64,000 nt of DNA. It comes from Robiginitomaculum sp. (GTDB lineage: Bacteria > Pseudomonadota > Alphaproteobacteria > Caulobacterales > Maricaulaceae). Below, one piece after another: positions 1 through 8,627 of the stretch. The notes under the pieces were generated by a model. It was given only the letters and a program-made list of their open reading frames with translations, made no database searches and had not been told where the DNA came from. How positions within the stretch are numbered: the stretch's first letter is position 1; every line of letters begins with the position of its first letter. The translations under genes and the position numbers were made by a program. The DNA lies in contig JAUZSF010000003.1 of assembly GCA_030949705.1 (NCBI GenBank), forward strand, positions 1-64,000, written 5' to 3'.

Positions 1-814
1 TTTCGCCTCGGGCGTATCCGCGACCATGGTGGGGAAAGGGCGGATCTGGGGGGCTGGGTCGCCTCAGCGCCCAGGGATTTTCGCAGCTATCTGGCGGCGC
101 GGCGCCGGGGCGCATTGCCACTATCATCGCGCTCACTGGGCCCGGGCCCTCTCTTCCATTCGCAGTTTTTACCGGTTTTTAGAGCGCCGCTGGGGTCTCA
201 AAAAATGACCAGCTGTCTCTGATCGAAGGGCCGAAACTGGCGCGCACTACCCCGCCGTCCCTTGTCGGTCCGGGCCGCCGGGGAGGTTTTGCAGGCCAGC
301 GCCCGGACAAAAAACAAAGGGCGAGCCATGGATTGCCGCCCGTGATGCGGCTTTGCTGACCCTGCTCTATGGCGCTGGTTTGCGCACTGCCGAGGCCCTG
401 CTGTCCCTGACCGGTGCGGATTATCCCTTTGGCGATACACTGCGCATTGCTGGGGCAAGGGTAATAAAACCCGCCTGGTTCCCTTTGTTGCCGGCCACTA
501 TTGAGGCGGTGGATCGGGTATGTAGGGGCTCTGCGCCTGGTCCATAGAGCCATCACAACCCTTGCTTCTCGCGGGGTGCGGGGCGGCGCCAGGGGGCCCC
601 GTGCCGCCCAAAAGCTGATGCAGAGGCTGCGCGCCCAGTTGGGCTCTGCCCGGTTAGTGCCACCCTCATGCCTTGCGCCATTCGTTTGCCACGCATTTGC
701 TGGCCGGTGGTGGAGATTTGCGAGCATTGCAAGAACTGTTGGGACACGAAAGCCTGTCTTCAACGCAAATCTATGCGTGATGTAGATGCGCAATCGTTAG
801 CTGCGGATTTATGA
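1..814 (+). pseudogene. xerC: Degenerate XerC-like tyrosine recombinase
   Basis: Fragments of a XerC/XerD-type recombinase lie in order but in different frames. They are an N-terminal core-binding piece (RALSSIRSFYRFLERRWGLK, about 134-208), the first catalytic block around LLYGAGLRTAEALLSL with its arginine (about 355-420), LRIAG (near 440), a piece reading PRAAQKLMQRLRAQLG (near 600-650), and the second block [16 protein letters not shown] with the H-x-x-R pair followed by [14 protein letters not shown] (about 660-778). A last shift is needed to reach DVDAQSLAADL and the stop at 812. At least three or four indels separate the pieces, and the 5' end is outside the window. An intact protein would perform site-specific recombination for dimer resolution; this copy cannot. 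I see no intact xerC in the window. Family assignment is secure; whether it was the housekeeping copy or an element integrase is not. Confidence 0.8.
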
Positions 815-857
815 TAAAGCACACCCGAAAGGTGGGGGTATCTATAAGCTGCAAGAA

Positions 858-1789
858 AGTCTGACCGAAAACTAATTCCATAGAATCAATTCCTTGCCAA
901 TCGCCTTGTGACCATTTTGATATGGGCGATGAGGAGCCAGCTTTCGGCAGAGAGGATAGATTTTTCCCAGTCTTTAGCCAGTCTGCGGCAGCGGCCCAGC
1001 CATGCGAAGGTGCGTTCCACCACCCAGCGGCGGGGAATGATTTCAAAGCCTTTGGCCTTGTCAGAGCGTTTGACAATTTCCATTGTCCAGCAGCCGATTT
1101 TCTCCAGCCTGCCCTGCAGTTTGGGGCCTGCGTAGCCCCCATCAGCAAAAAACATGGCGCAGCCACGGGTGCGTGAAGCGGATGGATTTGAGCACCTGAA
1201 CCGCGCCATCGCGATCCTGAATATCAGCGCCATGAATGACAAACCCGATCAGCAGGCCAATGGTGTCGGTAATGATATGGCGCTTGCGACCTTTAATCTT
1301 CTTGCCAGCATCATAGCCGCAAACCCCGCCGCTTTCTGTGGTTTTAACGCTCTGGCTGTCAATTACACCGGCACTTGGTGAGGCTTTACGGCCTTCTTTC
1401 TCACGCGCCGTCATCACAAGGGCATGATTGATTTCATGGTACAAACCACGCTCTCGCCACTCATAGAAATACCCTTGTACGGTCGACATCGGCGGAAAAT
1501 CATTGGGGATCATCCGCCACTGGCAACCGGTCGTGGCCATGTATTGATGGCATCCCAGACATCACGAAGTTTGGTGGTGCGCGGGCGGCCATTCGACTTG
1601 TCGCCGGGCAGAAATGGTTCAATCAGAGCCCATTCCTCATCCGTACAATCACTTGCATAGCGGCCATAATTGCGTTCATATTGTGGACGGGTGATATCAG
1701 TCCAGGTCATCGTGATCTCCTTCGAATCTTTTCACAATCCGAATGAATCATAATCCACTGATATCACTCAATTAGTTTTCGGTCAGACT
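858..1789. mobile_element. IS5-family (IS427-like) insertion sequence
   Basis: The element is bounded by perfect 20-bp terminal inverted repeats: AGTCTGACCGAAAACTAATT at 858-877 and its reverse complement at 1770-1789. Total length is about 930 bp, and one transposase lies on the minus strand. Length, repeat and transposase type fit the IS427 group of IS5. No convincing target duplication flanks it: the left side reads GCAAGAA and the right side CTAAGG. It separates the xerC remnant from the luxR-type remnants, so it is part of a decayed region. Confidence 0.9.
886..1710 (-). pseudogene. IS5-family transposase, frameshifted twice
   Basis: The DDE transposase is spread over three frames. Residues from MTWTDITRPQYERNYGRYAS to VWDAIN lie in the first (1710 to about 1545). 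ATTGCQWRMIPNDF through GVIDSQSVKTTESGG, with the first catalytic Asp, lie in the second (to about 1165). ADGGYAGPKLQ (second Asp) and WVVERTFAWLGR (catalytic Glu) lie in the third. The first and third segments share a frame. The first break looks like one missing C (ATCAATAC where ATCCAATAC is expected). The second looks like one extra T in a T6 run just before GCTGATGGGGG. IS427-group elements often use two ORFs joined by programmed frameshifting, so one break could be natural; two breaks suggest inactivation or base-calling error. Confidence 0.85.
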
Positions 1790-2026
1790 CTAAGGTGTAA
1801 AGTAAAATTACGATCATTAATTGTAATATTCCTGTAAGTTCTTTCTTTATGTAAAAATATTAATTGCATGAAACTTTCATGAATTACATGTAAAATAATT
1901 ATAGTTCAGTAAAATAGAGAAAATGGGTATTTTTAGTTTATCTGCACAACAATTTTATTGCAGGTATTGCATTTTAGTAATGTTTTATGCATTATTTATT
2001 GTGTTCATTTGAAATGACTGGTGTGG
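1790..2026. other. AT-rich spacer between IS and luxR remnant
   Basis: A strongly AT-rich stretch with no ORF of note. It probably contained the promoter of the following luxR-type gene, but no lux-box-like palindrome or clear promoter could be singled out by eye. Confidence 0.5.
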
Positions 2027-2782
2027 ATGAATGTGGATCCGGGTGTGATGACGACGGATGAAATGTCATATCTGTCGTATTTTAAAAGCTTTTTGAAGCC
2101 ACCAGTGTTGAAGAGCTGGTGAAGAGCTTTGACCAAGTGGTGAAATCCTTGGTATGGATCGCCATTGTCTGTTCGAAATTTTGCCCCAAGCGACGCATTG
2201 GCAGCAGCATTTGGTGCTCGGTACCTTCCTGAGGAATATTTGGCAAAAGTTCTGGAATGAGCGGCGCACCCATGATCTTCAGTCATTCACCAGACCAAGC
2301 TCAGCGGTATTCCATTTCTCACCGCCGATCTGATCAACAATCCCAATATTACGGACAGGGAGCGTGAAGCCTGGGAAAAGGCCAAGGATGTGGGTATTAT
2401 CGTTGGAATTACTTTTCCCGTCAAAGGCAGGCATAACCGCATTGCCGGGTGAGCTTGACTGGAGACCCCAGTGTTTTGAGCGAATACCAGATATGGCTGC
2501 TATCCTGTCTGGCGGCGGGGTATTATTCTAGGGCCTGTGCACTGGACGAGCGGGGTCGAGCACCTCATTCTTTCCCCCAAGGGCCTATGCCCTTACCGGG
2601 CGGAGCGGGAATGTCTGACCTGGGTGGCTATGGGAAAGACAGACCGGGAGGTGGCGGCATTGCTGGACATTTCCGAGCGCACCGTGGTGTTCCATATTAA
2701 AAATGCCAAAGCAAAGCTGGGTGCCAGCACGCGTTTGCAGGCCGTTTTGACGGCTATTCGCAATGTCGAGGTTATTCTCTAG
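2027..2782 (+). pseudogene. LuxR-type quorum-sensing regulator, degenerate (copy 1)
   Basis: Pieces of a LuxR-family protein follow one another in shifting frames. An N-terminal part includes SVEELVKSFDQVVKSL and MDRHCLFEILPQATHWQQHL. The middle of the autoinducer-binding domain reads ADLINNPNITDREREAWEKA and GITFPVKGRHNRIA. The C-terminal DNA-binding helix-turn-helix reads RECLTWVAMGKTDREVAALL and ERTVVFHIKNAKAKLGAST, ending at the TAG at 2780. At least five indels are needed, including one near 2540 just before the HTH, so this is a real pseudogene rather than a single reading error. The same architecture recurs at 3694-4443. The intact small ORF at 2925 follows 142 bp downstream. No luxI-type synthase is present in the window. 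Confidence 0.85.
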
Positions 2783-2839
2783 CAAGATGTTAGTTTTGTG
2801 ACAAAAAATAACAATATATAATTCAATAAGTTATTTGTT

Positions 2840-2859
2840 TCCTGTCAGGGGTTACAGGT
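2840..2859. promoter_or_regulatory. Lux-box-like palindrome upstream of small ORF 1
   Basis: TCCTGTCAGGGGTTACAGGT contains CCTGT-N8-ACAGG, the spacing and half-sites of the classical LuxR operator (ACCTGTAGGATCGTACAGGT in Vibrio fischeri, from established knowledge). It lies 65 bp before the ATG at 2925, a plausible position for LuxR activation. The same pattern occurs upstream of the paralogous ORF at 4794. Recognition by a LuxR protein is inferred. Confidence 0.65.
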
Positions 2860-2924
2860 TTCAAAAGCGCGATTCTGGCGTCACTACTTAATCACTAAAC
2901 TGTTGTGATTCGCTGGGGCTATTC

Positions 2925-3179
2925 ATGGGGCAGAAACTAGACAAGCATACTGCGATGATCATTGAGCTGGGTCAGTTCAAGCTTGACCAGATCGAGACCA
3001 GGGCCATGCCTGATGAAGACTTGCGCGCACAGTTGAAGGCGCATCTGGATGAATGTGCCCTGATTGGCAAGCGGGTCAATGATGAGAAACTTGGTGATCT
3101 GGCCGTGTCTCTGAGACAGGCCGCCGGTGTGATGTGCATGCTGGCCAATCTGGCTGAAAAATATTCGCTAAACGAGTAA
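2925..3179 (+). CDS. Small helical protein, LuxR-module paralog 1
   Basis: An 84-residue intact ORF that I do not recognise as a named family. It looks soluble and helical, without signal peptide, membrane segment or cysteine motif. Residues about 32-75 (core LRAQLKAHLDECALIG, then LGDLAVSLRQAAGVM) align with residues about 29-72 of the protein at 4794-5063 ([16 protein letters not shown] and [15 protein letters not shown]), so the two are paralogs. Each follows a broken luxR-type gene and has a CCTGT-N8-ACAGG palindrome upstream, which suggests quorum-sensing control. The Shine-Dalgarno is weak (CTGGGG, six bases before ATG). Function is unknown; a regulator or adaptor of the LuxR protein is only a guess. 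That the ORF is intact beside a decayed regulator hints at selection on the small protein. Confidence 0.75.
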   Translation: MGQKLDKHTAMIIELGQFKLDQIETRAMPDEDLRAQLKAHLDECALIGKRVNDEKLGDLAVSLRQAAGVMCMLANLAEKYSLNE

Positions 3180-3693
3180 TAAGGCGGCATATCCCGCCTC
3201 TTGCTACTATAGGGTCACCTACCGAATTTTCAGTTTATGGACTCATTCACATGGGGCGAGGGTGATCAGCTATAGTCTGCCAAGCAGTATGGGGTGCTCT
3301 TGAAGTGCACAATGTCCATAAAATTAAAATTATTATGCAATTACTGCAAATAATACCACAATTTTAGTGGAAAATCTCATTTCCAGATTTGTTTTATGGT
3401 GGTGAATTTATTACCATTCCCCTGTAAGGCGAAATGCGAGAAGCCATTCTGGTGTTAGTTAAGGGTGGAATGGCACCTTTTCGCAGCTAAAAAAATGGAT
3501 TATTTCTTTGAATGTACGATCTGGCTTTTGCCTCCCCCCCTTTTCACAAGGCAGAGAGCCTGTGGAAGGTATAAGAAGGTGCCTTTGAGGATACCTAATC
3601 TGGGGCAATGCAGGAGCATGGTAGCGGGTTTTGTATTGAAGGCGTTCGGGATTATTACCATAGGCCAGATATAATTATGACGGAGTTTGCGTG
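3180..3693. other. Non-coding AT-rich gap before second luxR remnant
   Basis: No credible gene. A short 5-bp stem (GGCGG/CCGCC) right after the stop of the small ORF could be a weak terminator. The rest is AT-rich and presumably held the promoter of copy 2. A lone lux half-site-like CCTGTAAGG occurs near 3421 but has no partner. A 69-codon ORF at 3465-3674 has a composition unlike its neighbours and no family resemblance, so it is not called. Confidence 0.5.
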
Positions 3694-4443
3694 ATGGTTC
3701 AATCCGGGGCGGATCAGTTCAGTTTTTGTTGCCCATTACTTTCCAAAATCAATACGGCTTCGAATCTGGACGAACTGGTCGCCGGTTTTGATAAGCAGGT
3801 GAAGGCCATAGGGATGGATCTGTTTTGCCTGTTTGAGATCACTTCCATTGGTGTATGTTGGCGCGAACAATTGGTTATTGGTACCCTTCCTGATGAATTT
3901 CTGGACCGCTTTTGGCGTGAACGTCGCACGTTTAGCTCGCCCTATATCCGTCAGGTGCAACTCTATGGCAGGCCGTTTACTGCGGATGAGGTCAGAAGCC
4001 GCCCAAACCTCTCACGTCGGGAACGCGAATCCATTCAGTTGACAACAAAAAATGGCTTGCCGATGGCATTTTTTTTCCATTAAAAACCAGATTTCACAGA
4101 ATCGCATTTCTAGTCATTACCGGTGACACCCGGCTTTTGAGCAAAGAGCAGGTGCAGACTTTATCTTGCGTCTGCCTCAGATTCTATCAGCGGGCCTGCA
4201 CGCTTGACCCTAGAGAGGATGACGAAACTGTAGATGGCAATGCCGTTACTCTTACAGAACGGGAGCGTGAATGCTTGACCTGGGTGGCGTTGGGAAAGAT
4301 TGACAGGGAGATCGCCGAAATTCTGAACATCGCGGAACGCACCGTTTAAATACCATATTAAAAATGCCAAGGAAAAGCTTGGTGCCACCACTCGATTGCA
4401 AGGGGTGATCAAGGCTTTGCGTAATGTGGATATAATGATTTAG
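3694..4443 (+). pseudogene. LuxR-type quorum-sensing regulator, frameshifted (copy 2)
   Basis: The autoinducer-binding domain reads without interruption from MVQSGADQFSFCCPLLSKIN through ERESIQLTTKNGLPMAF to a stop at 4081. A T8 run at about 4068-4075 is the likely break: shortening it to T6 continues as PLKTRFHRIAFLVITGDTRL and joins the HTH (RECLTWVALGKIDREIAEIL). A second break, one extra T in the GTTTAAATAC sequence near 4346, would restore VKYHIKNAKEKLGATTRLQ and the end at 4443. Only two short indels, both at T runs, separate this gene from an intact LuxR protein of about 245 residues. It could therefore be recently inactivated, or intact and mis-called. It is paralogous to 2027-2782 and followed by a paralogous small ORF. 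Confidence 0.82.
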
Positions 4444-4793
4444 GGGCGGACCTTAGGTCTGTGGCCCATGGCAGACAGGGTGGCATTACCGAATGGGAGT
4501 GAGGCATACAACCTTATATTGTATTGATGTTTTTATCGCATTTCCATAAAAATTACTCTTGCCACGAGCAAAAAGATACTCGATAGAATCACAAAATTAC
4601 CACGCTAGACTGCTGAACCTTGTACAAATCCAATACTTTTAAGTATTTAACCTGTACCTATGGACAGGCTGTCCTTAGTCTCAGGTTACCGCACTGAGAT
4701 ATACCCTATACGTTTTGAGGCTATGAACGAATGGTGATTCGTTTTTGAATCCCCTCATTCTGGATTTGGGGACAACTTTTAGGAGAGTCATCC
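4444..4793. other. Non-coding leader of the second small ORF
   Basis: An AT-rich gap of 350 bp without a gene. It contains the lux-box-like palindrome at 4650-4669 and, just before 4794, a good ribosome-binding site (AGGAGAG, six bases before the ATG). Confidence 0.55.
4650..4669. promoter_or_regulatory. Lux-box-like palindrome upstream of small ORF 2
   Basis: ACCTGTACCTATGGACAGGC is a 20-bp imperfect palindrome with CCTGT-N8-ACAGG. Comparing left half to reverse-complemented right half gives seven matches in ten. It lies 124 bp before the ATG at 4794. It shares half-sites and spacing, but not the eight central bases, with the site at 2840-2859, as expected for a conserved operator rather than a simple copied stretch. 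Confidence 0.7.
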
Positions 4794-5063
4794 ATGGCAA
4801 AACATGCAATGGCATTCAAGCCGGATTCATCAGAGCCAGCGTTATCGGAAGGCGATGATGAATATGCGTTATCAAACGCACGGTTACGGGATCAGCTGAA
4901 GGCCCATTTGAGCTGGTGCGCCTATTTGGGGGCTGCGGTTGACGAAGAAAGCCTTGCCGATCTGGCACAACTTCTGCGCCGTACGGCCAGAACCATGCGT
5001 GACTTTGCTGAACAGGTAGAGCTACACGCTACGCGTGTTCCTACATCAATCCCAACGCCTTGA
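4794..5063 (+). CDS. Small helical protein, LuxR-module paralog 2
   Basis: An 89-residue ORF with a clear Shine-Dalgarno (AGGAGAG). It is the paralog of the 84-residue protein at 2925-3179: the shared core ([31 protein letters not shown]) keeps hydrophobic positions and the QLKAHL motif, while the N-termini differ. No signal peptide or membrane segment is visible, so it is probably a cytoplasmic helical protein. The last 23 bp overlap the convergent 3' end of radC. The repeated context (broken luxR, palindrome, small ORF) implies the module was duplicated. Function is unknown; I do not recognise the family. Confidence 0.75.
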   Translation: MAKHAMAFKPDSSEPALSEGDDEYALSNARLRDQLKAHLSWCAYLGAAVDEESLADLAQLLRRTARTMRDFAEQVELHATRVPTSIPTP

Positions 5064-5733
5064 AGCTGGCTACATCTTCACGACCGACAATAATGTGATC
5101 ATGTACTGAAATGTTCAAGGCGCGTGCCGCCGTGATTACCTGGCGGGTCATTTCTATATCGCTTTTTGAGGGGGTGGGGTCGCCGCTGGGGTGATTGTGC
5201 ACCAGAATTACTGCTGAGGCGCCCAGTTCCAGTGCCCGGCGTAAAACCTCTCGCGGGTATACCGGGGTATGATCAACGGTGCCCCGGTTTTGTACTTCAT
5301 CGGCGATCAGGCGATTTTTCCGATCCAGATAAAACACCCGAAACTGTTCGCGGGTTTCCTGGGCCAGCGCCGCCCGGCAATAATCCAAAAGTGCGCTCCA
5401 GCTGGAAACCACGGGGCGGTTCATCACGCCGACCTGATGGAGGCGCAAAGAGGCCGCATGAATGATTTTCAGCTCGCGTGCAATGGCCTCAGTCATGCCT
5501 GGTAATTCAGCCAGCCGTTCCGGGGCCGCTCCCAACACTTCGGCAAAGCCGCCAAAGGTTTCAATCAGGGATTTGGCCAGGCCTTTGACATCCCGGCGTG
5601 GAATGGCCCGGAACAGCAAAAGCTCCAACAGTTCATAATCGGCCAGCGCCTTGGGTCCCGATTGCGCAAAGCGTTCGCGCAGGCGCATACGGTGGCCATG
5701 ATAATGGGGTGTGTCTTTTTTGGTTTCGCTCAT
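5041..5733 (-). CDS. radC: RadC family JAMM/MPN-domain protein
   Basis: A 230-residue protein with the RadC layout. A short N-terminal part ([13 protein letters not shown]) leads into a helix-hairpin-helix region (residues about 25-95, with [19 protein letters not shown] and LAELPGM). The C-terminal JAB/MPN domain carries the metal-binding motif [18 protein letters not shown] (residues about 175-195) and the upstream acidic block [20 protein letters not shown]. RadC proteins were once linked to DNA repair; their true biochemical role remains unclear. It is last of a four-gene run (permease, thioesterase, map, radC), with its start overlapping the map stop by 4 bp. Confidence 0.93.
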   Translation of the reverse strand: MSETKKDTPHYHGHRMRLRERFAQSGPKALADYELLELLLFRAIPRRDVKGLAKSLIETFGGFAEVLGAAPERLAELPGMTEAIARELKIIHAASLRLHQVGVMNRPVVSSWSALLDYCRAALAQETREQFRVFYLDRKNRLIADEVQNRGTVDHTPVYPREVLRRALELGASAVILVHNHPSGDPTPSKSDIEMTRQVITAARALNISVHDHIIVGREDVASFKALGLM

Positions 5734-6563
5734 GCGTCGTGAAGATGTGCGGGATTATCCAGGCCCGCCGGGGAAGTGGTGAACACTTCGGCACCATCGG
5801 CGGTGACGCCGATAGAGTGTTCAAACTGTGCCGATAGTGAGCGATCCCGGGTGACCGCGGTCCAGCCATCGGAAAGGATTTTTACCGCCGGTTTGCCTAA
5901 GTTAAGCATTGGCTCGATAGTGAAAAACATGCCTTCTTTAAGCGCTGTTCCGGTACCGGGTTGGCCATAATGCAGCACATTGGGCGCATCATGAAATACC
6001 CGTCCCAGCCCGTGCCCGCAAAAGTCACGCACCACCGCACAGCGTTCCGCCTCGGCATAGGATTGAATGGCATGGCCAATATCGCCCAGGGTGGCCCCGG
6101 GTTTAACCTCGGCAATGCCCCGTTGCAGGGCCTCATAGGTAATATCGATCAGGCGACGGGCGCGGCGCTTTACATTACCCAGCGCAAACATGCGGCTGGT
6201 ATCTCCATGCCAGCCATCCAGGATCAGGGTCACATCAATATTGACAATATCGCCGTCTTTGAGCGTTTTCTCGCCGGGAATGCCGTGGCACACCACATGA
6301 TTGGCCGAAATGCACAAGGTTTTGGGATAACCGCGATAATACAGGCAGGCCGGTTGCGAGCCGTTGTCCAGCATAAACTCGCGGGCCAGCCGGTCCAGCT
6401 TGTCGGTGACCACACCTGGCTGCATATGTTCGCACAGCATATCCAGACACTCGGCGGCCAGACGGCCAGCCTTGCGCATACCCTCAAAATCTTCCTCAGT
6501 ATGCAGCTTGATCATATTGGTGCGCCCGGCGGGGGCTTCATCGGCTTCGGTAAACGTCATCAT
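5730..6563 (-). CDS. map: Type I methionine aminopeptidase
   Basis: A 277-residue protein that removes N-terminal methionine from nascent proteins in the cytoplasm. All five metal ligands are visible: the two Asp in [18 protein letters not shown], His in [14 protein letters not shown], Glu in [10 protein letters not shown] and Glu in [10 protein letters not shown]; the substrate His in VVCHGIPG is also present. The start at 6563 overlaps the upstream thioesterase stop (TAATG arrangement), which favours translational coupling. An internal Met at residue 17 ([13 protein letters not shown]) would match shorter family members. The stop overlaps the radC start by 4 bp. Housekeeping gene; assignment certain, exact start less so. 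Confidence 0.95.
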   Translation of the reverse strand: MMTFTEADEAPAGRTNMIKLHTEEDFEGMRKAGRLAAECLDMLCEHMQPGVVTDKLDRLAREFMLDNGSQPACLYYRGYPKTLCISANHVVCHGIPGEKTLKDGDIVNIDVTLILDGWHGDTSRMFALGNVKRRARRLIDITYEALQRGIAEVKPGATLGDIGHAIQSYAEAERCAVVRDFCGHGLGRVFHDAPNVLHYGQPGTGTALKEGMFFTIEPMLNLGKPAVKILSDGWTAVTRDRSLSAQFEHSIGVTADGAEVFTTSPAGLDNPAHLHDA

Positions 6564-7033
6564 TATGCTTTCGCCATATTCTCCAGATGGGCCCTAACTT
6601 GGTCTTTTACGACGTAATGTGCAACCAGTTCGGCACTCATACGGGTCGGGCGGCCGGTATCCAGGTTGATGCATACCAGTTTCCAGTGGGAACGAAAAAT
6701 CGTCTGTCCGGTATCGGCCCGGCGAATCTGATAACGCCGTTCGGCCCGCAGGCGCTTATCGGTGGCGGTGATCCAGACCGCTACATCCAGTTCATCTCCA
6801 ACATAGCTGGCGGCCAGATAATCACTTTCCGCATGAATAACGGCCATGCCGCGTCGTGCCGAAATACAGCTTTGCTTGTCAAAACCAAAACTGTTCCAAT
6901 GGGCCCAGGCGGCTTCATCCAGCCAGGTATTGTAAACCGCATTATTGACATGGCCAAAGGCATCGATGTGCTCTGACTTGGCGGTTACCCGGTGAATAAA
7001 AGGTTCGGGGTAATCCCAACCATTGGTGCTCAT
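6563..7033 (-). CDS. Hotdog-fold acyl-CoA thioesterase (4HBT/YbgC-like)
   Basis: A 156-residue hotdog protein with the 4-hydroxybenzoyl-CoA thioesterase signature near the N-terminus: SEHIDAFGHVNNAVYNTWLD, containing the catalytic Asp and the typical GHVNN turn. Such enzymes hydrolyse short or aromatic acyl-CoA thioesters; substrate cannot be deduced here. It overlaps the upstream permease by 4 bp (ATGA) and the downstream map gene at its stop, so it sits in the middle of a tightly coupled operon that mixes unrelated functions. Confidence 0.87.
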   Translation of the reverse strand: MSTNGWDYPEPFIHRVTAKSEHIDAFGHVNNAVYNTWLDEAAWAHWNSFGFDKQSCISARRGMAVIHAESDYLAASYVGDELDVAVWITATDKRLRAERRYQIRRADTGQTIFRSHWKLVCINLDTGRPTRMSAELVAHYVVKDQVRAHLENMAKA

Positions 7034-8325
7034 GAAGATCTCCGCGTAAACTCATAAAGGGCGGCCGCGCTGCCAACCGCCGTATACAGGAAAAAAATAA
7101 CATACAGGGTGGGGCGGTCATGGGCCCACAAATATGTCAGCAAGAGCGCCACAGTTGTTCCCATGAGCACTAGTCCCAAAATGATCAAAGCGGGGCTGGA
7201 ATTGCTTTTTGGGGAAAGTTTCAAATTGGCGGCTGAAACGCCAATGGAGACCAGTAAAAACGTCATCGAGGAAAAAGACGCAATCACCTCCAGCCCCCCT
7301 GCCAGGGTGAAGAAACCGGCAAATCCGATCAGGGCATAAACCGCCATATTGGGGGCATTGCGCGCATTGCGATGGGTAAAGACTGCGGGCATGCGCTTTT
7401 CTGTGGCCATTTGCGCCATCATGCGCGATGCCCCAAACGTGGTGGCATTAATAGCGCTGGAGGTGGCCAACAGGGCTGCCACCCCGACCAGTACAACCCC
7501 GGCTTCGCCCAGTACCGGGCGCGCTGCGGCGGCCAGAGCATATTCCTTGGCTTCGATTAACTGGGCTTCGCCCAGATTACCAACGCCGACAATGGCCAGC
7601 ACAATATAAATGATCGAGGTGATGGCGATGGAAGCATAGATGCCGCGCGCTAGATTCCTGTCGGGGTCGCGCATTTCAGTAACCACATTGGTGATCAGCT
7701 GAAACCCTTCAAAGGCCACAAACACCAAGGCTCCCGCCATGAAAACTGATGGAATACCCCGATCCAGCACGGGGAAAAGGTCACCAGGTTTAACCGTTAT
7801 CGCCCCGGCGATGGCAAAGAACCCTAAAAGCGCGATTTTGGAATATACAATCAGGTCTTCGGCAAAGCCGGCATCGCCGGTGCCTCGCAGGTTAATCACC
7901 AGAAAGAATGCCAGTACCAGCGCCGATAATCCCATACGGAACAACTGGTCAGTGCCATGGCCCAGCAAGTCTGCCCCATAGGCCCCGAAGGTAAAGGCGT
8001 AGAGCGCCAGGGTGCCCACATAACCGACGATAACTGTCCAGCCGCCCAGGGTGGCAATCAGCTGAAATCGGGGGAAGGCGCGGGCCAGATAGGTATAGCT
8101 GGCCCCGTCATCCCGAAAGGTCAGGGCCAGTTTCACATAGGAATATCCACCCGCCAGGGCGATCATCGCCCCGATTACAAATGCCAAAGGCGCCGCATGA
8201 CCGGCAATCCCCACGGCCAGGCCCAGAACGGAAAATATGCCGCCACCGATCATTCCGCCCACGCCCATGGCAATCAGTTCGGTCAGACCCAGCTTGCGTA
8301 CAGGATGAGGGGAGGGGGCGGTCAT
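7030..8325 (-). CDS. APC-superfamily amino acid permease
   Basis: A 431-residue membrane protein with about 12 hydrophobic segments. The N-terminus has the APC signature LTELIAMGVGGMIGGGIFS (residues about 14-33), and the first helices and FEGFQLITNVVTEMRDPDRN (near residue 205) resemble the amino acid/polyamine/organocation family. Such carriers import amino acids by proton symport or exchange. It is first of the permease-thioesterase-map-radC run; its ATGA overlap with the thioesterase shows co-transcription. The substrate is not predictable from sequence. Confidence 0.88.
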   Translation of the reverse strand: MTAPSPHPVRKLGLTELIAMGVGGMIGGGIFSVLGLAVGIAGHAAPLAFVIGAMIALAGGYSYVKLALTFRDDGASYTYLARAFPRFQLIATLGGWTVIVGYVGTLALYAFTFGAYGADLLGHGTDQLFRMGLSALVLAFFLVINLRGTGDAGFAEDLIVYSKIALLGFFAIAGAITVKPGDLFPVLDRGIPSVFMAGALVFVAFEGFQLITNVVTEMRDPDRNLARGIYASIAITSIIYIVLAIVGVGNLGEAQLIEAKEYALAAAARPVLGEAGVVLVGVAALLATSSAINATTFGASRMMAQMATEKRMPAVFTHRNARNAPNMAVYALIGFAGFFTLAGGLEVIASFSSMTFLLVSIGVSAANLKLSPKSNSSPALIILGLVLMGTTVALLLTYLWAHDRPTLYVIFFLYTAVGSAAALYEFTRRSS

Positions 8326-8627
8326 AGAGAATCCTTCGGCGAAGTATTGATAAAGAGTACTTACGGTGTGAATGGTGGTGCTTCAATGTTCGTTATCTTT
8401 TGATGGCCGCCCAGCGGCACCCAGCAGAGGAGATGACAGAACATTTTCATATACGATCGCCATATTGTTGCATTTCTGTCACATAAGCAGAATTCCGTAG
8501 TGCCGAATGTGTTCAAATTCCTGTTTTATTAGCAAGGTTTCGCAAACTTAGGTATGAAAAGGCACCCAGTGGGGGCAATAAAAACCAAAACGCCATTTCC
8601 GTCAGGAATAATGAGGAAACCAAGAAC
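8326..8627. other. Divergent intergenic region, permease / TonB receptor
   Basis: About 300 bp between divergently transcribed genes, presumably holding both promoters. No riboswitch-like fold or strong palindromic operator was found by eye. The TonB receptor start at 8628 is preceded by a weak purine-rich stretch (AATGAGGAAACC). Confidence 0.45.

Noticed and set aside
858..1789. Target-site duplication for the IS5-family element
   Set aside because: Flanking bases do not match convincingly, so none is claimed.
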